Shown here: in pieces, positions 15,699-23,538 of the stretch
Numbering within the stretch: the first letter of the stretch is position 1
Layout: each line of letters begins with the position of its first letter
Assembly (NCBI GenBank): GCA_031556065.1
Contig: JAVBTR010000046.1
Location: 1-29,486 of the forward strand
Length of the DNA: 29,486 nt
Direction: 5' to 3'
Source of the DNA: JAVBTR01 sp031556065
Lineage (GTDB): Bacteria; Bacillota; Clostridia; Christensenellales; Aristaeellaceae
Program-made: the position numbers and the translations under genes
The notes under the pieces: model-generated
What the model was told of the DNA's origin: nothing
Seen by the model: only the letters and a program-made list of their open reading frames with translations
Database searches by the model: none

Positions 15699-17897
15699 AT
15701 GGACGTGTTTGAACGGCTTGCCCCCTTTGTGCAAGAATTCATTTACCAGAACAAATGGGAAGAGCTGCGGGGAAACCAGGTGGCTGCCTGCGAAATCATC
15801 TTCGATACCGACGATAACCTTTTGCTTTCCTCCGGCACCGCTTCTGGGAAAACCGAAGCCGCCTTTTTACCGGTGCTGACTGCGCTTTACAATAACCCTT
15901 CCAATTCCGTCGGCGTTATGTACATTTCGCCCCTTAAAGCCCTGATCAACGACCAGTTTATCAGGCTGGAGCAATTGCTTTTGGATTCTAACATCCCTGT
16001 TACCAAATGGCATGGGGACGCTTCGGTTACTAAAAAGAGCAAGCTGCTTAAAAACCCCCAGGGATTATTGCAGATTACACCGGAATCCCTTGAAAGCCTG
16101 ATTACCAACAAGCGTGGCGCCTGCCTGAGTCTGTTTTCCGATCTGCGGTTTATAATTATTGATGAGGTTCATCATTTCATGCGGGATGTTCGGGGCCTGC
16201 AGCTTTTATGTGTCCTTGAGCGCTTAAAGCAGTTAACAGGGGTCAATCCCCGGCGCATCGGCCTTTCCGCCACCTTAGGCGACATGGCACTGGCAAAAAA
16301 TTGGCTTAATACCGGCACCGGCCGGAAATGCGCCGCTCCCGTTACAGATGAAGGCAAAAAGCGGGTCCGGCTGCACGTGGAGCGTTTTGTTAACTATGCG
16401 GACAAGCGGGATTTGGTTGCGCGGGACGGCAGCGGCAACGTAGTCGGTGTGGATTCTGGGGACAGCGGCGACCGGGAGCATTATGAATACCTTTTTAAAC
16501 AGACCCTGGACAAAAAGACCATCATCTTTACCAACAGCCGTGAAGAAACGGAATTCGTCATCGCCCATTTAAGAGAGATTGCCCTTAAAAACAAGGCCCC
16601 CGATGTGTACAGGGTGCATCACGGCAATGTATCGGCACTGCTTCGGGAAAACACTGAGGACGAAATGAAATCCGCGGATGAAAAAATCGTCACTGGAGCT
16701 ACTGTCACCCTGGAGCTGGGAATCGATATCGGCTCCCTGGACCAGGCCGTTCAGGTAGGCGCACCGCTGAATGTTTCCAGCTTCGCCCAGCGCCTTGGCC
16801 GCTGCGGCCGCCGGGGTCAGGTGCCACAGCTGCTGTTCACGTTCGTAGAAGGCATCAAAATCAATTCAAACGACGTCCTGGGCCCCATCAATTGGGAATT
16901 TATACGCACCATCGGCATTATTGAGCTCTATCTTAAAGACCACTGGATGGAGCCCATCCCGCCGCTGCACCACGCTTATAACCTGCTTTACCACCAGACC
17001 ATGAGCGTTTTAAAAAGCAACGGCGAAATGTCCCCTGGGGCCCTTGCCCAATCCATGCTTTCTTTAGGCGCATTTCAAAACATTCCCCAGGAGGATTACA
17101 GGCAGCTGCTTTCCAACATGCTCAACACCCATCAATTGCAGCGCACTGAAAACGGTGGCCTGGTTATTGGCCGTGAAGGAGAAAAGGTGGTTAACAGCCA
17201 TAAATTCCTAACGGTTTTCACCGCGCCAGAATACCTGCTGGTGAAGGACGAAAGCCGTACCATCGGCACGGTGGATAAGGTCTACCCCGTAGGTGTCCGC
17301 TTCGCTCTGGCCGGTATGACATGGGAAACGGTGGATGTCAACGAAAAATCCAAGGTTATATTTGTAAAAAAGGTACCCGGCATATCGGTGGTGGATTGGG
17401 ATGTGGATTTTGAAGCCGAGCTTCACACGGTGCTGGTTCGCAAAATGCAAAGCATCCTAAAACAAAGCGATCCCTACCCCTATTTAAGCGACCGCTGCAA
17501 GGAACGATTTGCCGAAATACAATACATCGCAAAAAACAGCGGCATACTGGACAACCTGGTAACCCCGCTATCCGAAAAGAAATTCGCCATCTTCCCCTGG
17601 GTGGGCACCAGGCAGCTGATGACCCTGAACTACGCTTTGCAACATCGAAAAATCAAAAGCAAGCTTCCTTGGATCACCTGTGTTTACTTAGAAGTTATTT
17701 TCGATGGTACCAAGGAAGAACTGGAACGCATTATCGGGGAGATTCTTCTTAGCGATCTTAATCTATATGATTTGCCACTGCCAGAGGATGTACAAGTGGC
17801 TGGCAAGTATAACGAGTTCGTTCCCCACGCCCTTCTTAAAAAACAGTTCGTTGAAGATTATCTGGATTTTGCGGGCCTTAAATCGGCCATGCTGTAG
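15699..17897 (+). CDS. Lhr-like DEAD/DEAH-box helicase (BrxHI-like)
   Basis: This 732-residue superfamily 2 helicase has motif I GTASGKT (46-52), Ia ISPLKAL, motif II DEVH (155-158), motif III SAT (190-192) and motif VI QRLGRCGRRG (364-373). The second half has a winged-helix-like part, then KFLTVFTAPEYLLVKDESRT and the Lhr-type beta-barrel region (VGVRFALAGMTWETVDV). All catalytic motifs are intact, so it is probably an active ATP-dependent translocase on DNA or RNA. The ATG at 15699 has gaggtg five bases upstream; the GTG at 15693 overlaps the previous stop. Helicases of this type accompany DUF2791 ATPases in type 2 BREX, but no methyltransferase or PglZ is present here. Confidence 0.85.
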   Translation: MDVFERLAPFVQEFIYQNKWEELRGNQVAACEIIFDTDDNLLLSSGTASGKTEAAFLPVLTALYNNPSNSVGVMYISPLKALINDQFIRLEQLLLDSNIPVTKWHGDASVTKKSKLLKNPQGLLQITPESLESLITNKRGACLSLFSDLRFIIIDEVHHFMRDVRGLQLLCVLERLKQLTGVNPRRIGLSATLGDMALAKNWLNTGTGRKCAAPVTDEGKKRVRLHVERFVNYADKRDLVARDGSGNVVGVDSGDSGDREHYEYLFKQTLDKKTIIFTNSREETEFVIAHLREIALKNKAPDVYRVHHGNVSALLRENTEDEMKSADEKIVTGATVTLELGIDIGSLDQAVQVGAPLNVSSFAQRLGRCGRRGQVPQLLFTFVEGIKINSNDVLGPINWEFIRTIGIIELYLKDHWMEPIPPLHHAYNLLYHQTMSVLKSNGEMSPGALAQSMLSLGAFQNIPQEDYRQLLSNMLNTHQLQRTENGGLVIGREGEKVVNSHKFLTVFTAPEYLLVKDESRTIGTVDKVYPVGVRFALAGMTWETVDVNEKSKVIFVKKVPGISVVDWDVDFEAELHTVLVRKMQSILKQSDPYPYLSDRCKERFAEIQYIAKNSGILDNLVTPLSEKKFAIFPWVGTRQLMTLNYALQHRKIKSKLPWITCVYLEVIFDGTKEELERIIGEILLSDLNLYDLPLPEDVQVAGKYNEFVPHALLKKQFVEDYLDFAGLKSAML

Positions 17898-17905
17898 CAC
17901 GGCAA

Positions 17906-17920
17906 AAGGCTGGGAGCCTT
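17906..17920. terminator. Short hairpin between convergent genes
   Basis: aaggct and agcctt pair perfectly around ggg, in the 21-base gap between the helicase stop (17897) and the stop of the convergent SH3 gene (17919). The T tail is weak in both directions (acttta one way, ttttgcc the other). It may be a modest bidirectional terminator. Confidence 0.4.
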
Positions 17921-19517
17921 ACTTTAAATATATTCCAAGCATAAACCCCAGCTGGCCATCCGCAATCACATGGGCCCATTCATCATTGAACCCAATCAGG
18001 GTGACCTTCGTTCCGTTTTCATACAACCCCAAGGAAGTGGCATTCACCGATTGCTTTTCCCGCAGATGCAGGTTTTTTGCAGGGTTGGGATTACTCACCG
18101 TCATAATCGGCATGGCGGAGGCGGGCGGCTTAGCCGCGCCGATGGAAAGGTACTTGCTCTTCATATACCCTGTCAGATTGCCAATGCTCACATTAACCCA
18201 TTCACCATCCATATCACCGCAGAGGATAACATTTGTACCATTGTAATACTTTCCTAAGGACTGGGCGTCCTCGTTGGGCTTTGTTCGTAGATGCAGCCTG
18301 TCGCTGGGGTTTGGGTTGTTCACAATACCCACATAATCGAGAATGGATAGGGTCCATTGGCCAATAGAGTGATTACCGGTAGGGCCATCCCATGTGCCGC
18401 CTGGGTCGACGCTGCCCGTCCCCCCGCTGCCGCCCGTGCTGCCGGAACCGCTGTTTTCAGAATATGTATATTGCAGCTTTGGGGTCAGATAATCGGCCAT
18501 CATAAAACCTGTCTTGCCGTCAACCTGGACATGGTACCAGGTTTCGGTTAAGCCCAGGACCTGTACCTTTGTTCCGTTATCGTATAACCCAAGGGACTTG
18601 GATTTTTGCGATTGGGTTTCGCGTAGGTTAAGATTCTTACCATTGCCATTGCGGACCGTAACCGTGGGCATCGCGGAAGGAACGCTGCCCACCCTTGCGT
18701 CAATGGCCAGGTATTTGCTTTCCATATAGCCTTCCAAATTATCGATCCGCACCTTGACCCACCCGTTTTTCGGGTCTGAAAGCATGATTACCACAACACC
18801 GTTATAGTATTTCCCCAAAGAAGCGGCGCTGGCGGAGGCGGTCTTGCGCAGGTTCAGCCTGTCGGTGGAATCGGGGTTGTTCACAATAGCGATCCTATAC
18901 CCATCATAGTAATGGCCCGTTGAACCATGGTTGGGGTCGCCGGACACCAGTTTCAAGCCTGTGGTTTTAGCCGATATATACCCGGTTTCCGTACCCAGGC
19001 GCATATGCCACCAGTTGTCGGAAAAGCCCAATAATTCAAGCCTGTTACCCGCACCCAGGGTAACAACTGTTTTGCTGCCTGCGGATTGCCCTTCCCTCAA
19101 GCTCAGCGACCTTGCTGTTACTTCGTATATAGGCATAGCCGATGAGACGCTATCCCCAGAAGCGCCGAAGGCCAGGTATTTCGCCATCATATACCCATAG
19201 GTATACTGGGTGCTGCTTCCCACTCGGACCCGAGCCCAGCCATCCGCTACAGATTCCACAAGATCAACTTCTACACCATTATAGTAGCGGCCAAGGGAAG
19301 GGGCGTTTTCACGAGGGTGGGTACGCAAGTTCAACCGGTCTGAAGCATTGGGGTTATTTACTATGGCGGTTTCCAACACACTGGATGCCGAAGCAAAGGC
19401 CGTCGCGGTACATGCCATGATGAAGCAAAACAATAGACACAGAACGCCTCTGCTTGATCGCCATCTTTTGTTTTTATTGGAAAATTGTGGTCGTACAGTT
19501 GTGGTATGAGTCGTCAT
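17919..19517 (-). CDS. Secreted six-SH3-repeat protein
   Basis: The ATG at 19517 has aaaggggg seven bases upstream. After a Lys/Arg-rich start comes a hydrophobic signal segment (GVLCLLFCFIMACTATAFA) with a possible signal peptidase I site. A lipobox at IMAC is a weaker alternative. The mature protein is six bacterial SH3-type repeats in three pairs. The first of each pair begins with IVNNPN or IVNNPD, then SDRLNLR or a variant, and contains YYNG. The second starts SAMP, contains a LHLRE/LSLRE/LNLRE core, and ends with a WxH motif and GFM or GYI. A Gly/Ser linker at about residue 350-375 separates the second and third pairs. No catalytic domain is present. A wall-binding or scaffold role outside the cell is likely. 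It converges on the helicase gene. Confidence 0.85.
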   Translation of the reverse strand: MTTHTTTVRPQFSNKNKRWRSSRGVLCLLFCFIMACTATAFASASSVLETAIVNNPNASDRLNLRTHPRENAPSLGRYYNGVEVDLVESVADGWARVRVGSSTQYTYGYMMAKYLAFGASGDSVSSAMPIYEVTARSLSLREGQSAGSKTVVTLGAGNRLELLGFSDNWWHMRLGTETGYISAKTTGLKLVSGDPNHGSTGHYYDGYRIAIVNNPDSTDRLNLRKTASASAASLGKYYNGVVVIMLSDPKNGWVKVRIDNLEGYMESKYLAIDARVGSVPSAMPTVTVRNGNGKNLNLRETQSQKSKSLGLYDNGTKVQVLGLTETWYHVQVDGKTGFMMADYLTPKLQYTYSENSGSGSTGGSGGTGSVDPGGTWDGPTGNHSIGQWTLSILDYVGIVNNPNPSDRLHLRTKPNEDAQSLGKYYNGTNVILCGDMDGEWVNVSIGNLTGYMKSKYLSIGAAKPPASAMPIMTVSNPNPAKNLHLREKQSVNATSLGLYENGTKVTLIGFNDEWAHVIADGQLGFMLGIYLK

Positions 19518-19780
19518 AAATAAGCCCCCTTTTATACGCTACGTTTCAATGTCCGCTTCTACCTATACAACGTAAAAGGGCCCCATTATTTCCCACTAAA
19601 TGCAAATAAATTGATTTAACGCTTAAAATCCTCCTGAAGAATCCCATACCAGTGCACGCCCTGCCATACCCCGTTATACTCCCTGGTATGCGGCGCTGAA
19701 TCTCTTCGTGCTTCATACCAAGCTTTTGCATTTCATGATTTTGAAACCATAGACAATCAGCGGATATGAGGGCTCACTTA
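19518..19780. other. Intergenic stretch, nothing firmly identified
   Basis: This is the first part of the 318-base gap between the SH3 gene and the acetyltransferase gene. A 61-codon minus-strand frame (19546-19731) has no ribosome site or recognisable family. Candidate -10-like tataaa near 19533 on the minus strand lacks a good -35. I see no RNA gene here. A promoter for the next gene follows at 19781. Confidence 0.5.
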
Positions 19781-19809
19781 TTGAAAGCAGCTTGTTTATA
19801 GGGTATAAT
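19781..19809 (+). promoter_or_regulatory. Promoter for the GNAT gene
   Basis: TTGAAA (-35) and a perfect TATAAT (-10) are separated by 17 bases. The -10 lies 26 bases before the ATG at 19836, and aggaggt follows in between. This is a strong, probably constitutive sigma-A promoter. Confidence 0.8.
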
Positions 19810-19835
19810 ACAGTATCGCAATTAGGAGGTACACC

Positions 19836-20297
19836 ATGCTGATTGTTCGAAACTACGAAGAAAACGACTGGGAATCCCTTAAGGAAATTCACGATGCCGC
19901 CAGAATGAACGAGCTTAGCAGCGCCGGACTTCCCGAAGCCTTTCTTACGTTGGAAGAAACCTATGTTAACGAAGGCTTGTTTGATTATGAATTGGCCGTT
20001 GCCCAGCGCGGCGCCGCCGTAGTTGGCTTTATTGCCTTTACAGAGGATGAGATCGCCTGGCTATATGTCCTGCCTGGCGCCGCAAGGCAAGGGGTGGGGC
20101 GGGCATTGGTCAGCCACGCGCTAAACCGAATGGGCGGGAAGATTGCCCTTGAAGTCCTTTGCGGAAATGATCCCGCCATTAAGTTTTATGAATCCATGGG
20201 GTTCAAAACTGTTGAAATAGCATCCGGGAAAATGCCTGGCAACGAAGCCTTTAACGTCAGCGTCCATGTAATGGAGCACATTAAAAGCCTCCGGTAA
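19836..20297 (+). CDS. GNAT-family N-acetyltransferase
   Basis: This 153-residue protein has the full GNAT fold order: an N-terminal strand and helix (VRNYEENDWESLKEIHDAA), strand VVGFIAFTEDEIAWLYVLP, then the acetyl-CoA pyrophosphate loop ARQGVGRALV (the Q/R-x-x-G-x-G/A motif A). The final NDPAIKFYESMGFKTVE matches motif B. It would transfer an acetyl group from acetyl-CoA to an amine. The substrate cannot be read. A perfect taggaggt lies seven bases before the ATG, behind its own promoter. It is a stand-alone gene. Confidence 0.9.
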   Translation: MLIVRNYEENDWESLKEIHDAARMNELSSAGLPEAFLTLEETYVNEGLFDYELAVAQRGAAVVGFIAFTEDEIAWLYVLPGAARQGVGRALVSHALNRMGGKIALEVLCGNDPAIKFYESMGFKTVEIASGKMPGNEAFNVSVHVMEHIKSLR

Positions 20298-20437
20298 CAG
20301 GGGTTTTCAGACTGTCGATGAACCCCTTTGGAGGTATTTCCTAAAGGTTATTCCATACGATCTGCGCTCTATGGATACCCAATACGCTCAGACGCAGCGG
20401 CAAAACCAAGTCAAGTCCGCCATCTTCTCTTAAAGGT

Positions 20438-20860
20438 TTACATAGCAGCATGCGAAAGTTGCCATGTGATGCCGTATTGATCCGTTACCATGCCATAAAG
20501 ACCGCTCCAAAATGTGGCTTGCAATTCCATATCCACCTCGCCCTTTTCACTGAGAGCAGAAAACACACGGCGAAGCTCTGTTTCATCGTCCGTTCCCAAT
20601 ACGGGGCTTATGTTGTTTCCTTTAACCAAAGGCAATCCGCTTGGAATATCGCAAAACATAACATTGCAGCCGAAAAGCTCTATGCTGGAATACAGCACCC
20701 GGTTTTTATCTGCTTCCGGCATCACATAGTTAGGATCAGGCGGCATTTCACCGTAAGTCATCAGCCCCTGTACCTCAGTTTCAAAGACCTTTGCATAATA
20801 CTTTATTGCTTCACGGCATTCTCCATCGAAATTGATAAACAAAGAAAAATTTTTAGCCAT
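20438..20860 (-). CDS. PhnB-like VOC-family protein
   Basis: This 140-residue protein belongs to the vicinal oxygen chelate / glyoxalase superfamily, PhnB (3-demethylubiquinone methyltransferase-like) branch. It starts FINFDGECREAIKYYAKVFE and has VLYSSIELFGCNVMFCD, then the C-terminal WSGLYGMVTDQYGITWQLS typical of this group. PhnB-type members mostly have no proven reaction. An aaaggag site lies eight bases before the ATG. It has its own promoter and no operon partner downstream. Confidence 0.9.
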   Translation of the reverse strand: MAKNFSLFINFDGECREAIKYYAKVFETEVQGLMTYGEMPPDPNYVMPEADKNRVLYSSIELFGCNVMFCDIPSGLPLVKGNNISPVLGTDDETELRRVFSALSEKGEVDMELQATFWSGLYGMVTDQYGITWQLSHAAM

Positions 20861-20883
20861 GTCTATTTCTCCTTTTTAGCTTT

Positions 20884-20921
20884 GTATACATGCAGTATAC
20901 CATAAAAATCCAATGGTCCAA
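20884..20921 (-). promoter_or_regulatory. Promoter and inverted repeat before the VOC gene
   Basis: On the minus strand TTGGAC (-35) and TATACT (-10) are 16 bases apart. An inverted repeat, gtatac-atgca-gtatac (20884-20900), overlaps the -10, so a repressor could bind there. No repressor gene for it is evident. Confidence 0.5.
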
Positions 20922-21122
20922 TCCCTCATACAGGTTTTGCAGGATGCTTACGACAGTATTTAATACAAGGGCACTAAAAAGAAATGAGTTCGTTTCTGCA
21001 AATGCCGTGTAACCACAATCGTTAACTACGATATCACTCTTTCTGACGGGAAAGTATAAGCAGTGCGGAACTCCCATTGCACGGCTGATAGAATCCGTAT
21101 AAATACCAAGACCTCTCACCAT
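20904..21122 (-). pseudogene. Possible 3' remnant of a lost gene, family not recognised
   Basis: An open frame starts with an ATG overlapping the kinase stop and runs through the VOC promoter to about 20853. Its first ~75 codons look protein-like: GLGIYTDSISRAMGVPHCLY, then KSDIVVNDCGYTAFAETNSF, then LFSALVLNTVVSILQNLYEG. The rest reads as low-quality sequence over the promoter. There is no ribosome site at the ATG. It may be the C-terminal piece of a larger protein whose 5' part was lost by rearrangement. A small coupled protein is the alternative. I do not recognise the family. Confidence 0.35.
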
Positions 21123-22024
21123 GACATCTGTTGTTCCAGATTGCTTGCCAGGGGAAGCAAAAAAGATTGATCTATATCCACATTGGTGTCATAATAGTGC
21201 GCTATATGGTCGAACAGCTCATAAAAGCTCGATTTCATAAAAAAGTTTTCACTTAACGGCATCTTTTCCGCATAGCGCTTTAGCAAGCCATACTGCTTGC
21301 CGTTAGCCTGATTGAGCTGATACAAATCCTTTTCCGCATCTGCATAGCAACAATTGAGAGGATCGATTACGCCGCTCACGTAGGTGGCGTTTTCATCAAG
21401 CAATATATTCCAAGTGTTATAATCCCCATGGATCAGCCGCGCTTTATCAATTGGCAAATAAAATATTCTATCGTAAGCAGCATGAGCCTTGCGCATCACA
21501 CGAATAACGCTCTCATCAATTTTTCCATTTTCATAAAGCTTTTCACCTTTTGACATCGCTTCATCCGCTTTAACTTTGTAGTATTTTCGCCAGTCAAGCT
21601 CAAAATTGCTTGCTCCTATCTCGCCAAATCCGGCAAGGTTAATGGTTTTATGGTATGAAAGCAGATTGTCCACTATCTGTTCCGCGATCGCAGCGCGATA
21701 TTCTTCTTTTATGTTAAGAACATCATAATTCCCCGCATTGATTCCTTCTATATACTCCATCATGATGGCGTCATAGGGAATATCCCCGTTAGCCGTATGG
21801 GTAAAATACACCTGTGGCATTTTTGCAATTCCATGAGCCGCCAGTGCGTCCAGCTGACAAGCCTCCTTTTGCGCCAGATTTGGAAACAGATGTATTTTTA
21901 CGATCACTGATTTGGGCTCTTTTTCCAGCTCCGCCAAAAAAACACGACCATACCAACCACCGCCCATTGCTGTGATCCTATAGGCGGTCATTCCCAGATA
22001 TTTGTTTACAATCGCTTGTGCCAT
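21116..22024 (-). CDS. Aminoglycoside phosphotransferase (APH)-family kinase
   Basis: The kinase-like fold is clear. A nucleotide loop MGGGWYGRVF is followed by the lysine strand SVIVKIHLF. The catalytic segment RLIHGDYNTWNILLD (HGDxxxxN) and the metal-binding Asp in GVIDPLNCCYAD come later. Such proteins phosphorylate small molecules (antibiotics, sugars, fructosamines). The substrate is unknown and a resistance role is not shown. The start is uncertain: ATG 22024 gives a natural N-terminus (MAQAIVNKYLG), while 22033 and 22081 are possible. None has a Shine-Dalgarno site. A candidate promoter (TTGTCA, 17 bases, TATGCA at 22029-22057) would make a nearly leaderless message from 22024. The TetR gene is divergent. 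Confidence 0.8.
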   Translation of the reverse strand: MAQAIVNKYLGMTAYRITAMGGGWYGRVFLAELEKEPKSVIVKIHLFPNLAQKEACQLDALAAHGIAKMPQVYFTHTANGDIPYDAIMMEYIEGINAGNYDVLNIKEEYRAAIAEQIVDNLLSYHKTINLAGFGEIGASNFELDWRKYYKVKADEAMSKGEKLYENGKIDESVIRVMRKAHAAYDRIFYLPIDKARLIHGDYNTWNILLDENATYVSGVIDPLNCCYADAEKDLYQLNQANGKQYGLLKRYAEKMPLSENFFMKSSFYELFDHIAHYYDTNVDIDQSFLLPLASNLEQQMSW

Positions 22025-22025
22025 C

Positions 22026-22044
22026 TGCTGCATACGACGCAGCA
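22026..22044. promoter_or_regulatory. Candidate TetR operator
   Basis: tgctgc and gcagca flank a seven-base centre, forming a 19-base imperfect palindrome. It lies exactly between the divergent kinase (ATG 22024) and TetR (TTG 22051) starts and covers a possible kinase -10. Position and size fit an autoregulatory TetR operator. Confidence 0.45.
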
Positions 22045-22050
22045 AATGCT

Positions 22051-22662
22051 TTGACAACCAAGGAGCGTATTGCGCAGGCATCGCTGGAGCTGTTTGCTAA
22101 ACGTGGCTATCATGCTGTATCCATTAGAGACATATGCAAAGAGGTCGGGATCAAGGAAAGTACCGTTTATTACCACTACGAAAACAAACAAGCTATTTGG
22201 AAAGCTTTGACCGACCAAATTGATCAACTGATCAATGCCAAAACATCCATGTTCGACCAGGCCTTTAAAGGTATCGAGCAGGTACCGGAGGGAGCCATGT
22301 GCCAGGTGGCTGTTGGTTTACTGTGTGATTACTTCTTGCAGCCCTTCGTCTACAAAGTCCTTGCTATGTTGGCGATAGAGCGAATGGCTGATGAAAGAGC
22401 GGATCGAGAATACAAGCGCATCGCGTTTGAACTTCCGCTGAAGCAGCAGGAAAAGGTATTTGGGGAAATGATGCAAAGGGGCATGCTCCCTCAAGGTGAC
22501 CCATGCCTTCTGGCGTATGAATATCATGGCATCATCTTCCTTGCCTACCAGAAAAACTGCGTGGGTGCTCTGTTTTCTAAAGAGAAGACGGAGCAAACCT
22601 GCGATGAAGTGTTTCGGCAGATTGGCGATCTCTATCGCAAAATGAGGAGGGATCATCCATGA
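22051..22662 (+). CDS. TetR-family transcriptional regulator
   Basis: The N-terminal helix-turn-helix is typical: TTKERIAQASLELFAKRGYH, then SIRDICKEVGIKESTVYYHY, then ENKQAIWKAL. The C-terminal ligand domain is family-specific and gives no substrate. I prefer TTG 22051, which matches the usual TetR N-terminus. GTG 22018 would add 11 residues and overlap the kinase start. Neither has a clear ribosome site. The stop overlaps the hydrolase ATG (ATGA), so it heads a TetR-hydrolase-rhomboid operon that it probably represses. The palindrome upstream is a likely binding site. Confidence 0.85.
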   Translation: MTTKERIAQASLELFAKRGYHAVSIRDICKEVGIKESTVYYHYENKQAIWKALTDQIDQLINAKTSMFDQAFKGIEQVPEGAMCQVAVGLLCDYFLQPFVYKVLAMLAIERMADERADREYKRIAFELPLKQQEKVFGEMMQRGMLPQGDPCLLAYEYHGIIFLAYQKNCVGALFSKEKTEQTCDEVFRQIGDLYRKMRRDHP

Positions 22663-23537
22663 AGAAATACCGAAGTGCGAAAGCGGGAGAACGCATTCTT
22701 GAAACCTATAACGAGCTGCTAAAGGCGTGGGATATTCCCTGTGAGGAGATAAACCTAAAAGGCCAATACGGTACGACTCATATCGTTGCTGCCGGTGAAA
22801 AGGAAAACCCGCCCTTGGTGCTGTTTCATGGCGTTGGCGACGATGCCGCACTGATGTGGCTGTATAACGCCAAAGCGCTGGCCAAGGCATACCGCCTTTA
22901 TGCGGTGGACACCCTGGGCGGCCCCGGCAAAAGTGAACCCGGCGAGGGCTATGATAAAAAGTTTGACGATGTGAAATGGATAGACGCCATTTTCGATGCC
23001 TTACAGCTTGAAAGCGCCGTGCTTATCGGCGTATCCCACGGAGGCTACTTGGCGCAGCTGTACACGCTGCATAAGCCTGAGCGGGTCAAGCGGGCGATCT
23101 GCCTTGCTTCAACCGTTCCTGTTAGCGCAGGGGGCTCTCCTATGAAAACCATGATGAAGATCTTTCTGCCGGAAGCTTTGTTTCCTACAAAAAATAACAC
23201 GTTCAAGCTTCTTTGCAAACTCAGCGGCAAAAACAGCGGTGCATTTACGGATAACCCACTGATCATGGGGCATTACAGGTGGCTACTCAAGGGCTTTAAC
23301 AACATGGCCATGGGGTACCACAAGGTTGGGCATTTTACCGATGCGCAGGTGGATGCGATTCGTGACAAGGCTGTCTATCTCATGGGTGAAGCCGACCCCT
23401 TCGCGATGCTGGGCGGCCAAGAGATGCTTAAGCGTTATCAAATGAACGCACGCTTTTTCCCCGATGTGGGGCATGGAATCAATCATGAAATAGCGGATGA
23501 GATCAATCAAATATTAGTGGAAATGGCGGCAGTGTAA
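22659..23537 (+). CDS. Alpha/beta hydrolase
   Basis: This 292-residue protein has the complete alpha/beta hydrolase order: the oxyanion loop PLVLFHGVGDD, nucleophile elbow GVSHGG with Ser126, acid in GEADPF (Asp246), and His272 in DVGHGINHE. The cap region (about 150-220) is helical. It probably cleaves an ester or similar bond of a small molecule in the cytoplasm; no signal peptide is present. The ATG overlaps the TetR stop, and gaggagg lies about eight bases upstream. The rhomboid-like gene follows after one base. Control by the TetR protein is likely. Confidence 0.85.
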   Translation: MKKYRSAKAGERILETYNELLKAWDIPCEEINLKGQYGTTHIVAAGEKENPPLVLFHGVGDDAALMWLYNAKALAKAYRLYAVDTLGGPGKSEPGEGYDKKFDDVKWIDAIFDALQLESAVLIGVSHGGYLAQLYTLHKPERVKRAICLASTVPVSAGGSPMKTMMKIFLPEALFPTKNNTFKLLCKLSGKNSGAFTDNPLIMGHYRWLLKGFNNMAMGYHKVGHFTDAQVDAIRDKAVYLMGEADPFAMLGGQEMLKRYQMNARFFPDVGHGINHEIADEINQILVEMAAV

Positions 23538-23538
23538 T

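Noticed and set aside
12722..17897. Complete BREX system
   Set aside because: BrxD-like ATPase and helicase are present, but no PglX, PglZ, PglW/PglY or BrxA/B/C genes are in the window.
19546..19731. 61-codon minus-strand frame between SH3 and GNAT genes
   Set aside because: No ribosome site, no recognised family, and it reaches into the SH3 gene's upstream region.
20298..20345. Terminator after the GNAT gene
   Set aside because: aggggtt/aacccct and cctcc/ggagg can pair, but there is no T run, so I did not call it.
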